Made by a program: the position numbers and the translations under genes
NCBI RefSeq assembly: GCF_963678635.1
Contig: NC_087063.1
Coordinates: forward strand, 67,374,727-67,438,726
Reading direction: 5' to 3'
Length of the DNA: 64,000 nucleotides
From: Symsagittifera roscoffensis
Taxonomy: Eukaryota; Xenacoelomorpha; Acoela; Convolutidae
Notes under the pieces: model-generated
The model's input: the letters and a program-made list of their open reading frames with translations, nothing else
The model's database searches: none
What the model was told of the DNA's origin: nothing
Part shown: positions 1-11,822 of the stretch, one piece after another
Layout: each line of letters opens with the position of its first letter
How positions within the stretch are numbered: position 1 is the stretch's first letter

Positions 1-3000
1 TTTAAAACGATTATGACATATATTTTTTGTATGATCCTCGAATTACAGACTGTAGTTCTGATTAATTCAGGCTGTTTTTTTTACCTGACTGAATTTGAGT
101 TCCACGAAATGGAATCGGAAAGTTTTCAGATTTGAACTCACTATAAATACAATTTGGTTTGCGATGTTTTCCTTTTTGACTTCTGATCTTTTTGCAGTCT
201 GTCTGATAGTTTTGAATTTGAGCTGACTTGAGCTTCTGTTTTATACGGGTCCTTTCTTCAAAGACACGATGATCTTTTCAAATAGTAATGGAACATTTTG
301 TTTCAAAAAATTGTGATGAAGAAATGCATCGAGAATGATTCTTGATTAAAAGCTGTGATTGTGATGTATTTTTACTTTCTAAATCTGACGTTTTAAAAGC
401 TAACGACTTCTGAACGCTATGTCGATTGCAAATGAAAATTGATGAATGATGATAATTTCACCAATGATTTCTGATAGATCTTCGCAGTCTGTCTGATTTT
501 CGGTTAAGTTTGAGATGGATGGTTTTAGTGCTTCATATCAATCAGTTCTATCATCTTGAAAATAGCTCGTTCATTTTTTGTAGAGTTTGGGCGTTTAGAT
601 TTTCAAACGCTGTTGATGTTTGCATGTGTAGGATCCTCTAATTACAGACTGTAGTTCTGATTTTTTTCAGGCTGTCTTTTTATTACCTGACTGAATTTGA
701 GTTGCAAGAATTGGAATAGGAAAGTCTTCAGAGTTGAACTCAACAGTAAATATAGTTTGGTTTGCAATGATATTTTCCTTTTCGACTTCTGATCTTTTTG
801 CAGTCTGACTGATATTTTTGACGTTGAGCTGATTTAAGCTTCTGTTTTATACCGGTCCTTTTCTCCCAAGACACAAGGATCTTTTCAACTAGTAATGGAA
901 CATTTTGCTTCAAAAAATTGTGATGAAGAAATGCATCGAAAATGATTATTGATTAAAAGCTGTGGTTTTGATGTTTTTTTTCTATATCTGACGTTTTAAA
1001 AACTAACGACTTCTAAACGCTATGTCGATTGCAAATGAAAATTGACGAATGATGATCATTTCACCAATGATTTCTGATATATCGTCGCAGTCTGTCTGAT
1101 TTTTGGTTAAGTTTGAGATGGATGATTTTATTTTTTCAATCAGTTCTATCCATTTGAAATTAATTAGGTTCGTTTTTTGTAGAATTTCAGCGTGTAATTT
1201 TTAAAACGATTATGACAATAGCTTTTTGTATGATCCTCGAATTACAGACTGTAGTTCTGATTAATTCAGGCTGTTTTTTTTTACCTGACTGAATTTGAGT
1301 TCCACGAAATGGAATCGGAAAGTTTTCAGATTTGAACTCACTATAAATACAATTTGGTTTGCGATGTTTTCCTTTTTGACTTCTGATCTTTTTGCAGTCT
1401 GTCTGATAGTTTTGAATTTGAGCTGATTTAAGCTTCTGTTTTGTACCGGTCCTTTCTTCCAAGACACAAGGATCTTTTCAAATAGTAATGGAACATTTTG
1501 TTTCAAAAAATTGTGACGAAGAAATGCATCGAGAATGATTATTGATTAAAAGCTGTGGTTTTGATGTTTTTTTCTTCTATATCTGACGTTTCAAAAACTA
1601 ACGACTTCTAAACGCTATGTCGGTTGCAAATGAAAATTGACGAAAGATGATAATTTAACCAATGATTTCTGTTATATCTTTGCAGTCTGTCTGATTTTTG
1701 GTTAAGTTTGAGATGGATGATTTTATTTTTCTCAATCAGTTCTATCCTTTTGAAAATAATTAAGTTCGTTTTTTTTTGTAGAATTTCAGCGTGTAATTTT
1801 TAAAACGATGATGACATTAGCTTTTGTGTGATCCTCGAATTACAGACTATAGTTCTGAATAATTCAGGCTGTTTTTTTATTACCTGATTGAATTTGAGTT
1901 CCAAGAAATGGAATCGGAAAATTTTCAGATTTGAACTCATTATAAATACAATTTGGATTGCGATGTTTTCCTTTTTGACTTCTGATCTTTTTGCAGTCTG
2001 TCTGATATTTTTGAATTTGAGCTGACTTAAGCTTCTGTTTTATACCGGTCCTTTCGTCCAAGACACAAGGATCTTTTCAAGTAGTAATGGAACATTTTGT
2101 TTCAAAAAATTGTGATGAAGAAATGCATCGAGAATGATTCTTGATTAAAAGCTGTGGTTCTGATGTATTTTTACTTTCTAAATCTGACGTTTTAAAAACT
2201 AACGACTTCTTAACGCTATATCGATTGCAAATGAAAATTGATGAATGATGATAATTTCACCAATGATTTCTGATAGATCTTCGCAGTCTGTCTGATTTTC
2301 GGTTAAGTTTGAGATGAATGGTTTTAGTGCTTCATATCAACCAGTTCTATCATCTTGAAAATAGCTCGTTCATTTTTTGTAGAGTTTGGGCGTTTAGATT
2401 TTCAAACGCTGTTGATGTTTGCATGTGTAGGATCCTCTAATTACAGACTGTAGTTCTGATTTATTCAGGCTGTCTTTTTATTACCTGACTGAGTTTGAGT
2501 TGCAAGAATTGGAATAGGAAAGTCTTCAGAGTTGAACTCAACAGTAAATATAGTTTGGTTTGCAATGATATTTTCCTTTTCGACTTCTGATCTTTTTGCA
2601 GTCTGACTGATATTTTTGACGTTGAGCTGATTTAGGCTTCTGTGTTATACCGGTCCTTTTCTCCCAAAACACAAGGATCTTTTCAAGTAGTAATGGAACA
2701 TTTTGTTTCAAAAAATTGTGATGAAGAAATGCATCGAGAATGATTCTTGATTAAAAGCTGTGGTTCTGATGTATTTTTACTTTCTAAATCTGACGTTTTA
2801 AAAACTAACGACTTCTTAACGCTATATCGATTGCAAATGAAAATTGATGAATGATGATAATTTCACCAATGATTTCTGATAGATCTTCGCAGTCTGTCTG
2901 ATTTTCGGTTAAGTTTGAGATGAATGGTTTTAGTGCTTCATATCAACCAGTTCTATCATCTTGAAAATAGCTCGTTCATTTTTTGTAGAGTTTGGGCGTT

Positions 3001-6000
3001 TAGATTTTCAAACGTTGTTGATGTTTGTATGTGTAGGATCCTGTAATTACAGACTGTAGTTCTGATTTATTCAGGCCGTCTTTTTATTACCTGACTGAAT
3101 TTGAGTTCCAAGAAGTGGAATAGGAAAGTCTTCAGATTTGAACTCAACAGTAAATATAGTTTGGTTTGCAATGATGTTTTCCTTTTTGACTTCTGATCTT
3201 TTTGTAGTCTGACTGATACTTTTGACCATGAGCTGATTTAAACTTCTGTTTTGTACCGGTCCTTTCTTCCAAGACACAAGGATCTTTTCAACTAGTAATG
3301 AAACAATTTGCTTCAAAAAATTGTGATGAAGAAATGCATCGAGAATGATTATTGATTAAAAGCTGTAGTTTTGATGTTTTTTTCTTTATCTGACGTTTTA
3401 AAAACTAACGACCTCTTAACGCTATATCGATTGCAAATGAAAATTGATGAATGATGATAATTTCACCAATGATTTCTGATAGATCTTCGCAGTCTGTCTG
3501 ATTTTCGGTTAAGTTTGAGATGAATGGTTTTAGTGCTTCATATCAACCAGTTCTATCATCTTGAAAATAGCTCGTTCATTTTTTGTAGAGTTTGGGCGTT
3601 TAGATTTTCAAACGTTGTTGATGTTTGTATGTGTAGGATCCTGTAATTACAGACTGTAGTTCTGATTTATTCAGGCCGTCTTTTTATTACCTGACTGAAT
3701 TTGAGTTCCAAGAAGTGGAATAGGAAAGTCTTCAGATTTGAACTCAACAGTAAATATAGTTTGGTTTGCAATGATGTTTTCCTTTTTGACTTCTGATCTT
3801 TTTGTAGTCTGACTGATACTTTTGACCATGAGCTGATTTAAACTTCTGTTTTGTACCGGTCCTTTCTTCCAAGACACAAGGATCTTTTCAACTAGTAATG
3901 AAACAATTTGCTTCAAAAAATTGTGATGAAGAAATGCATCGAGAATGATTATTGATTAAAAGCTGTAGTTTTGATGTTTTTTTCTTTATCTGACGTTTTA
4001 AAAACTAACGACCTCTTAACGCTATGTCGATTGCAAATGAAAATTGACGAATGATGATAATTTCACCAATGATTTCTGATATATCTTCGCAGTCTGTCTG
4101 ATTTTTGCTTAAGTTTGAGATGGATGATTTTATTTTTCTCGATCAGTTCTATCCTTTTGAGAATAATTAGGTTCGTTTTTTGTAGAATTTCAGCGTGTAA
4201 TTTTTAAAACGATGATGACATTAGCTTTTTGTATGATCCTCGAATTACAGACTGTAGTTCTGATTAATTCAGGCCGTCTTTTTATTACCTGACTGAATTT
4301 GAGTTCCAAGAAGTGGAATAGGAAAGTCTTCAGATTTGAACTCAACAGTAAATATAGTTTGGTTTGCAATGATGTTTTCCTTTTTGACTTCTGATCTTTT
4401 TGCAGTCTGACTGATATTTTTGACCATGAGCTGATTTAAACTTCTGTTTTGTACCGGTCCTTTCTTCCAAGACACAAGGATCTTTTCAACTAGTAATGAA
4501 ACAATTTGCTTCAAAAAATTGTGATGAAGAAATGCATCGAGAATGATTATTGATTAAAAGCTGTAGTTTTGATGTTTTTTTCTTTATCTGACGTTTTAAA
4601 AACTAACGACTTCTTAACGCTATGTCGATTGCAAATGAAAATTGACGAATGATGATAATTTCACCAATGATTTCTGATATATCTTCGCAGTCTGTCTGAT
4701 TTTTGCCTAAGTTTGAGATGGATGATTTTATTTTTCTCGATCAGTTCTATCCTTTTGAAAATAATAAGGTTCGATTTTTTTTAGAATTTCAGCGTGTAAT
4801 TTTTAAAACGATGATGACATTAGCTTTTTGTATGATCCTCGAATTACAGACTGTTGTTCTGATTAATTCAGGCAGTTTTTTTTATTACCTGACTGAATTT
4901 GAGTTCCAAGAAATGGAATCGGAAAGTTTTTAGATTTGAACTCATTATAAATACAATTTGGTTTGCGATGTTTTCCTTTTTGATTTCTGATCTTTTTGCA
5001 GTCTGTCTGATATTTTTGACCATGAGCTGATTTAAGCTTCTGTTTTGTACCGGTCCTTTCTTCCAAGACACAAGGATCTTTTCAACTAGTAATGGAACAA
5101 TTTGCTTCAAAAAATTGTGATGAAGAAATGCATCGACAATGATTATTGATTAAAAGCTGTGATTCTGATGTTTTTTTCTATATCTGACGTTTTAAAAACT
5201 AACGACTTCTAAACGCTATGTCGATTGCAAATGAAAATTGATGATTGATGATAATTTCACCAATGATTTCTGATATATCTTCGCAGTCTGTCTGATTTTT
5301 GATTTAGTTTGAGATGGATGATTTTATTTTTCTCGATCAGTTCTATTCTTTTGAAAATAATTAGGTTCGATTTTTTTTAGAATTTCAGCGTGTAATTTTT
5401 AAAACGATGATGACATTAGCTTTTTGTATGATCCTCGAATTACAGACTGTTGTTCTGATTAATTTAGGCAGTTTTTTTATTACCTGACTGAATTTGAGTT
5501 CCAAGAAATGGAATCGGAAAGTTTTTAGATTTGAACTCATTATAAATACAATTTGGTTTGCGAGGTTTTCCTTTTTGATTTCTGATCTTTTTGCAGTCTG
5601 TCTGTCTGATATTTTTGAATTTGAGCTGATTTAAGCTTCTGTTTTATTTCAGTCCTTTCTTCCAAGACACAAGGATTTTTTCAAATAATTATGGAACATT
5701 TTGTTTCAAAAAATTGTGATGAAGAAATGCATCGAGAATGATTATTGATTAAAAGCTGTGGTTATGATGTTTTTTTTCTATATCTGACGTTTTAAAAACT
5801 AACGGCTTCTAAACGCTATGTCGATTGCAAATGAAAATTGACGAATGATGATAATTTCACCAATGATTTCTGATATATCTTCGCAGTCTGTCTGATTTTT
5901 GATTAAGTTTGAGATGGATGATTTTATTTTTCTTGATCAGTTCTATTCTTTTGAAAATAATTAGGTTCGATTTTTTTTTTAGAATTTCAGCGTGTAATTT

Positions 6001-7150
6001 TTAAAACGATGATGACATTAGCTTTTTGTATAATCCTCGAATTACAGACTGTAGTTCTGATTAATTCAGGCTGTTTTTTTATTACCTGACTGAATTTGAG
6101 CTCCACGAAGTGGAATCGCAAAGTTTTCAGATTTGAACTCAACAGTAACTACAATTTGGTTTGTGATGTTTTCCTTTTTGACATCTGATCTTTTTGCAGT
6201 ATGTCTGATGTTTTTGAGTTTGAGCTGATATAAGCTTCTGTTTTATACCGGTCCTTTCTTCCAAGACACAAGGATCTTTTCAAGTAGTAATGGAACATTT
6301 TGTTTCAAAAAATTGTGATGAAGAAATGCATCGAGAATGATTCTTGATTAAATGCTGTGGTTCTGGTGTTTTTTTTTCTATATCTGACGTTTTAAAAACT
6401 AACGACTTCTAAATGCTATGTCGATTGCAAATGAAAATTGATGAATGATGATAATTTCACCAATGATTACTGATATATCTTCGCAGTCTGTCTGATTTTG
6501 GTTAAGTTTCAGATGGATGATTTTAGTGCTCCATATCAATCAGTTCTATCATCTTGAAATTAGCTCGTTCATTTTTTGTAGAGTTTGGGCGTTTAGATTT
6601 TCAAACGTTGTTGATGTTTGTATGTGTAGGATCCTCTAATTACAGACTGTAGTTCTGATTTATTCAGGCTGTTTTTTTTATTACCTGACTGAATTTGAGT
6701 TCCAAGAAGTGGAATAGGAAAGTCTTCAGATTTGAACTCAACAGTAATTACAGTTTGGTTTGCAATGATGTTTTCCTTTTTGACTTCTGATCTTTTTGCA
6801 GTCTGACTGATGTTTTTGACTTAGAGCTGATTTAAGCTTCTGTTTTATACCGGTCCTTTCTTCCAAGACACAAGGATCTTTTCAAGTAGTAATGGAACGT
6901 TTTGTTTCAAAAAATTGTGATGAAGAAATGCATCGAGAATAATTATTGATTAAAAGCTGTGATTCTGATGTTTTTTTCTATATCTGACGTTTTAAAAACT
7001 AATGACTTTTAAACGCTATGTCGATTGCAAATGAAAATTGATGAATGATGATAATTTCACCAATGATTTCTGATATATCTTCGCAGTCTGTCTGATTTTT
7101 GCCTAAGTTTGAGATAGATGTTTTCAGTGTTCCAACTTATCAGTTCTATT
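1..7150. repeat. ~600-bp tandem satellite array, regular part
   Basis: A unit of about 600 bp repeats head to tail. The landmark GATCCTCGAATTACAG or its variant GATCCTCTAATTACAG occurs at 33, 632, 1232, 1830, 2431, 3037, 3637, 4235, 4834, 5430, 6032 and 6630, so spacings are 596-606 bp. Two subtypes differ in the ~130 bp before the landmark: type A ends in AGCTTTTTGTATGATCCTCG and type B in GCATGTGTAGGATCCTCT. The order of landmarks is A B A A B B B A A A A B. The first copy is cut by the window edge. Each unit also looks like a diverged dimer of ~300-bp halves. Short open frames recur in the same place in many copies on the minus strand, but they are a by-product of the repeat and are not called as genes. 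Confidence 0.95.
2814..4025. repeat. Two identical satellite units (600-bp offset)
   Basis: Bases 2814-3425 are identical to 3414-4025 (612 bp at a 600-bp offset). The first mismatches outside are at 2813/3413 and 3426/4026. Neighbouring copies differ at many sites, so this pair is a recent duplication, a conversion tract, or an assembly artefact. Confidence 0.9.
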
Positions 7151-9480
7151 ATCTTGAAAATAGCAGGTTAATTTTTTAAAACGCTAAGTCAATTGTAAAT
7201 GAAAATTCAGCCTTGATAATATTTTCACTAATGAAACTTATACATCTTCTTAGTCTGTCTGATTTTCTTATGTTTGAGCTGATTTGAGTGTTCATCTCAA
7301 TCAGTTTCATCGTCTTGAAAATAGCAGGCTCATTTCAGGTAGAATTTTAGCGTGTAGATCTTAGAAAGTTGACGACGCTTGCATTGTGCATGATTGTCTA
7401 ATTACAGAGTGTAGGTTTGATTATTTCAAGCTGTTTCTGTATCAATTGACTAGTTTTGAGTTCCAAGAAATGGAATCTGAACGTTTTCAGAATTTGACTC
7501 AAGTTTGGTTTGTGTTGATGTTTCCATTAATGACTTCTGATTTTTCTGCGCAATCTTGTTTTTTTTTATTTTGCGAGCTGATTTTTGTTTTTCTTACGCA
7601 CGTCCAATTTCCTGAAGATACCAGTCTCATATCCAGTAGAAATTAAATGTTTTGACCTTATATTTTGCAATGAAGAAATTCAATGTAAATGATGCTTCAG
7701 TAAAAGCTTTGTTTCTGATTTTTTCAAGCTTCATTTTATCTTACTGGCCCATTTAGCAACTGAGGACTATATACTACTAACTCAAGTGCTAGTGGAAGTT
7801 GATCAATGATAATATTATCTTTTTTTTATTTGGACTTCTAATATCTTTTTGTAGTCTGTCAATTTCTCTCAAGCAGTTCTATCATTTTGAAAATAACTGG
7901 TTCATTTGAGAACGATTTTCATCAAGTAGATCTGAAAATGTTGATGACGTTTGCGTTTTATATGATCTTCTAATTACAGATTGTAGTTCTGATTAATTCG
8001 AGCTGTTTCTATCAACTGACAGATTTGGAATTCCAAGAAGTGGAATCATCGGAACGTTTTCAAAATTGAACTCAAGGGCAAATACAGTTTGGTTTGTGAC
8101 GATGTCTTCATTTATGACTTCTGATTTTTCTTCGCAGTCTGTCTGGTGTTTTTCATGTCTGAGCTGATTGTAGTATTCTGTTTTATGCAAGTCCAATTTC
8201 CTGAAGATACCGGCTCATTTCAAGAGTTTAAATGTTTTGATCTTATCAATTGCATTTAAAAATGCATTGCGAATGAGATGTTCTTGCAAGTTGTCGTTCT
8301 GATAAATTCGTTTTTTTTTCTACCGACTGATTCAAATACTGACGACTTGATCAATAATGATAGTTTCTTGGCCTTTTGATATCTCTTCGCAGTCCGTCTG
8401 ATTTTTTTGAGTTTGAGCTGATTTAAGCTTTCTGTTTTATACAGGTCCTTTTTTCCAAGATACCAGGATCTTATAAGTAGTAAAAGAACGTTTTGTTTTT
8501 AAAAACTGTAATGAAGAAATGCATCGTGAATGTTTCTTGATCAAAAGATGTGGTTCTCATTCATTTTTTTTTCAACAAATTGTTGATTTAAAAACAAATG
8601 CCTACCAAACGCTCAGCTGATTGCAAATGAAAATTGAATAATGATGATATTTTCACAAATAATTCTTGTACATCTTCGCGGTCTCTGATATATATTTTTT
8701 TCTGAGCTGATATTCGTTTTTTTTTCTACGCAATTCGATTTTAGTGAAGATACCAGGCTCATTTCAAAAATTTAAATGTTTTGATCTTATCAATTGCATT
8801 AAAAAATTCATTGTGAATGAGATGTTATTGCAAGTTGTGGTTCTGATAAATTCGTTTTTTTTCTGACTGATTCAACTACTGACGACTTGATCAATGATGA
8901 TAGTTTCTTGGGCGTCTGATAACTCTTTGCAGTCCATCTGATATTTTTGAGTTTGAGCTGATTTAAGTTTTCTGCTTCATACAGATCCTCTTTTTCTAAG
9001 ATACCAAGATCTTTTCAAGTAGTAATAAAGCGTTTTGTTTTTAAAAAATGGGATGAAGAAATGCATCGTGAATGATTTTTGATTGAAAGCTGTGGTTTTT
9101 ATTTATTCCTTTTTTTAAAAACTGACTGATTTAAAAATCTCTAAGCCGATTGCAAATGAAAATTGATCAATAATGTTATTTTTTACTAATGACTTCAGAT
9201 ATATCTTCGCACTGTGTCTGATTTTCAGTTCGAGCTGATTAAAATTTTTTCTTATCTCAATCAGTTCTATCATCTTGGAAATAGCAAGTTCATTGTGGTT
9301 GATTTCAGAAATAGCAGGTTCATATTATCACACTTTAGTTCTGATATATCTTTGCAGTCTGTCTGATTTTTTTCGAGCTTGAGCTGATTTTTCTTCTGTT
9401 TTTATATAGGTCTAATTTTTCCAAGATACCAGGATCTTTCCAAGTTGTAATGGAGTATTTTGTCTTGAAAAATTGTAACG
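7151..9480. repeat. Decayed flank of the 600-bp satellite
   Basis: The satellite motifs continue with many substitutions and indels and with irregular spacing. Landmark-like sequences TGATTGTCTAATTACAGA (7391) and TGATCTTCTAATTACAGA (~7960) are separated by ~570 bp. The GCAGTC(T)GTCTGAT and TTTGAGCTGATTTAAG blocks reappear near 7250, 7850, 8130, 8390, 8930 and 9350. Divergence rises away from the regular array, the usual pattern at the edge of a tandem satellite. No gene is seen. Confidence 0.8.
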
Positions 9481-9489
9481 AAGAGTTGC

Positions 9490-9965
9490 ATCATACAAGA
9501 ATTTGTAGAAAGGGTTTCAACTTTTGTCCCAGTAGTATGCTTGTCAACATTACCATTTACTTCATCTACAGTAGCCGAAGATAATGAATCTATCGCCGTT
9601 AGTAACTCAATATCTTGTTGGTGAATTTTTGGCATGAGCTTTCCGGAATTTCAAGGTTTTTAACAAGCGGAGGGGCAATTTTAGGCTGAAGTTTTTCATT
9701 GAATTGGTGTAAAGTCTGATACTCCGCTTGTTGTTTTGCTCTGGTCAGTTGTAGTTTTGTTGGTCTTTTTTTGAAATACATGCTACGTCTTTTTCAAGTC
9801 TATTGATAGTTTCCTGTTGATGTTGTAGATGAGATTCTTGTAGTTTGACTTCCATTTTCAAAATGATATTTTCATGAACTAGCTTCAGATTTTTTTTCAA
9901 GCATTTTTACAATTTTTATAGCCTCTAGATTTATTTCTGCTTTGTTCTTATTTTTTAGCCATGAT
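9490..9965 (-). pseudogene. Coiled-coil-like coding remnant with frameshifts
   Basis: Read on the minus strand from ~9965 down to ~9490, the sequence looks protein-coding across three overlapping frames. The first part is rich in Lys, Glu and Gln with heptad-like spacing (for example VKLQESHLQHQQETINRLEK), then TKLQLTRAKQQAEYQTLHQF (frame ending at 9599), then a Ser/Thr/Asp-rich part starting MPKIHQQDIELLTAI (9635 down to ~9490). One frame change falls at an A8 run (T8 on the plus strand, ~9892-9899) and another at ~9635. The region breaks the satellite similarity, so it is probably an inserted gene or retrocopy fragment. I do not recognise the family. It could be a real exon with sequencing indels, or chance. 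Confidence 0.35.
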
Positions 9966-11437
9966 TTTGTTCAGTTACTTTGTTTTGTTTTTTCTAAGTC
10001 CCATCAAATTGAAACCAACCGTTAGCTTTACGATTGAGGTTTTGTAGAGAATTTCCAATCTAATTCATCCTCTATTTAGTTTTTTTTAAATTCCAAGCTA
10101 TTGTTAACTTGAATTTTTAAGATCGTCGACCAACTCAGCCCTTTTCGTTGTCTGGAAAACAAACAGTATGAAAAAATCTCTATATATTTTTTTCATTTCG
10201 ACAATAAATATCAAAATTTGTCTTGATTTTTTCTTAGTTTCCTATTTTTTTTCAAGTTCGCGGAAATTTGGTCGGAAATTTTGAGCTAGATGCGCATCTG
10301 AACGTATTCCTGTTAATTACTGTTTGAAACAATGTGAAAAATTTGTTATCAAACAGTTAGTTGCAATAACATGATGTGGTCCTGAATATTTGATGTATTG
10401 TTAAAAATGAAATGTTTTGGTGTTCTGAGTATTTTGGATACCAAAAATGATTTTACATGAAAAACAAAGTTCTTACTTGCCAGATGCTCTTAATTCGATT
10501 AATATTTTGACGGACAGATCTAGGATTTCCTCGAAGGGCTAGGAGGGGGTTGGGAAGCGAATTTATGAAAAACCAGGTCAAAAAGGCCGTTTTTGGGCAC
10601 TCTTTGGAAAATTTTGACCAAAAACGCGTTTTTTTGGCGAGCGCTCCCCCTGAAAATTAGTTTTTCTAGAGAAGTTTGTCCCATAAATCCGCCCCTTGTT
10701 CGCAATCTGTCCGTTTTTGTAGTCTTAGATATGATTTTTTTTTCTGTTTCATGCGATTCTGGTATCTTATTCAGGGTAATTGTGTAATTTTGTAGAACCA
10801 GAACTGATAGCTCTAAAAAAGCTGAAATTTATAAAAAGAACTTTTGATTACAAGCTGTGATTCTGATGAATTAATTTATTGTCGTATCCTGAGGTTGTTA
10901 TGAATCTTTTTAGGGCCAGCTATGGATTTGGAAATTTTTTAAAAAACTTTTTGAAGCACAGGAAGAAAGTGATAGATGAATTGTCACTTGAACTGTTTTC
11001 GAGAACTTCTAATTCCTTTTCTTTGTCTGTCTGACATCGTTTGTTTGTCTAAAGTTGATTTAGATTTTAGCTTTTCGGAACAAAGGGAAGTTTTTTGGTC
11101 CCAAGTGTCGACGAATGAAAGGAAGACACTCACTCTAAAGGTCTAAGTCGTGTAGTTTTTTATTTGGTTTTTCTGAAAAGTTAAGTTGTTCATGCTTCAA
11201 TTTGATTTTCGGTGGTCCGATTTCTTAATTTTTTTAGCTTCAAAATTTTTTTCTCTATTTAGAAATCACATTAGGTTATCCAATAGCAAAAGTTAATTTC
11301 TGTCATCAATGTTGATATATTTTTCTTTGACACTCGAAAGTTCCTCGTGAAAAAAATTCTCATAAAAATGTCAGTTTGTTTTTGTTCTTGATTTCCTTGA
11401 CACTTATGCAAGTTTATATTATTTCACGTTTTGACAG
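9966..11437. other. Gene-free AT-rich stretch upstream of the first visible NEK10 exon
   Basis: No convincing exon, RNA gene or repeat is seen. It is either an intron of the NEK10-like gene or the flank of a gene whose 5' exons lie elsewhere. A GC-richer patch at ~10520-10700 has overlapping open frames on both strands without recognisable motifs. Confidence 0.5.
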
Positions 11438-11822
11438 GTGCTCGTGGCTAATATCAGACTAGATTCGGACTCTGACTTGGACCTCAGTTTGACGTGCTGT
11501 TCAGCTGTGGCTAGAATGTGCTATTTTTCTCCTGAAATTGTGCACACATCCATAGTCAAACGAGAAAATACCGTCAGATCAGAAATTGTCTCCCATTTGG
11601 TACAATTCGTCCTTGCACACATCCAAATAGCCGAAGATGATTCAAGCAACCTAGAGCGTGAAAAAAGGGTGTTATCGTGCCTTGCAGGAGTGTGTTCAGT
11701 TTTTTCCAATGTTTGTCGACTTTCGGAGCTCAATGAGAAAATTTTCACAGAAGCGAATGGGATTTTTGCAATGGGTCAAGTTACTTTCATCTTGCCAGTT
11801 GCTAGAAGCACCTCTGCTTCAG
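11438..11822 (+). CDS. NEK10: NEK10-like exon 1 of those visible: ARM-like region
   Basis: The exon follows TTTTGACAG and ends before GTATGATC; it is open throughout (128 codons plus one base). Leu/Ser/Val-rich helical text such as SLTCCSAVARMCYFSPEIV fits the armadillo-like part N-terminal to the NEK10 kinase. The first base is in codon phase 0, so it is an internal exon and the GTG there is not a start. Confidence 0.7.

Noticed and set aside
3071-5110. Repeated ~80-codon minus-strand open frames beginning MKQIVSLLVEKILVSWKKGP or similar
   Set aside because: They recur at the same phase in tandem satellite units, often extend into Lys/Asn-rich text, and have no independent coding signal. 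They are products of the repeat.
1-7150. CRISPR-like array
   Set aside because: The unit is ~600 bp with no constant short repeat and unique spacers, and the host is a eukaryote.
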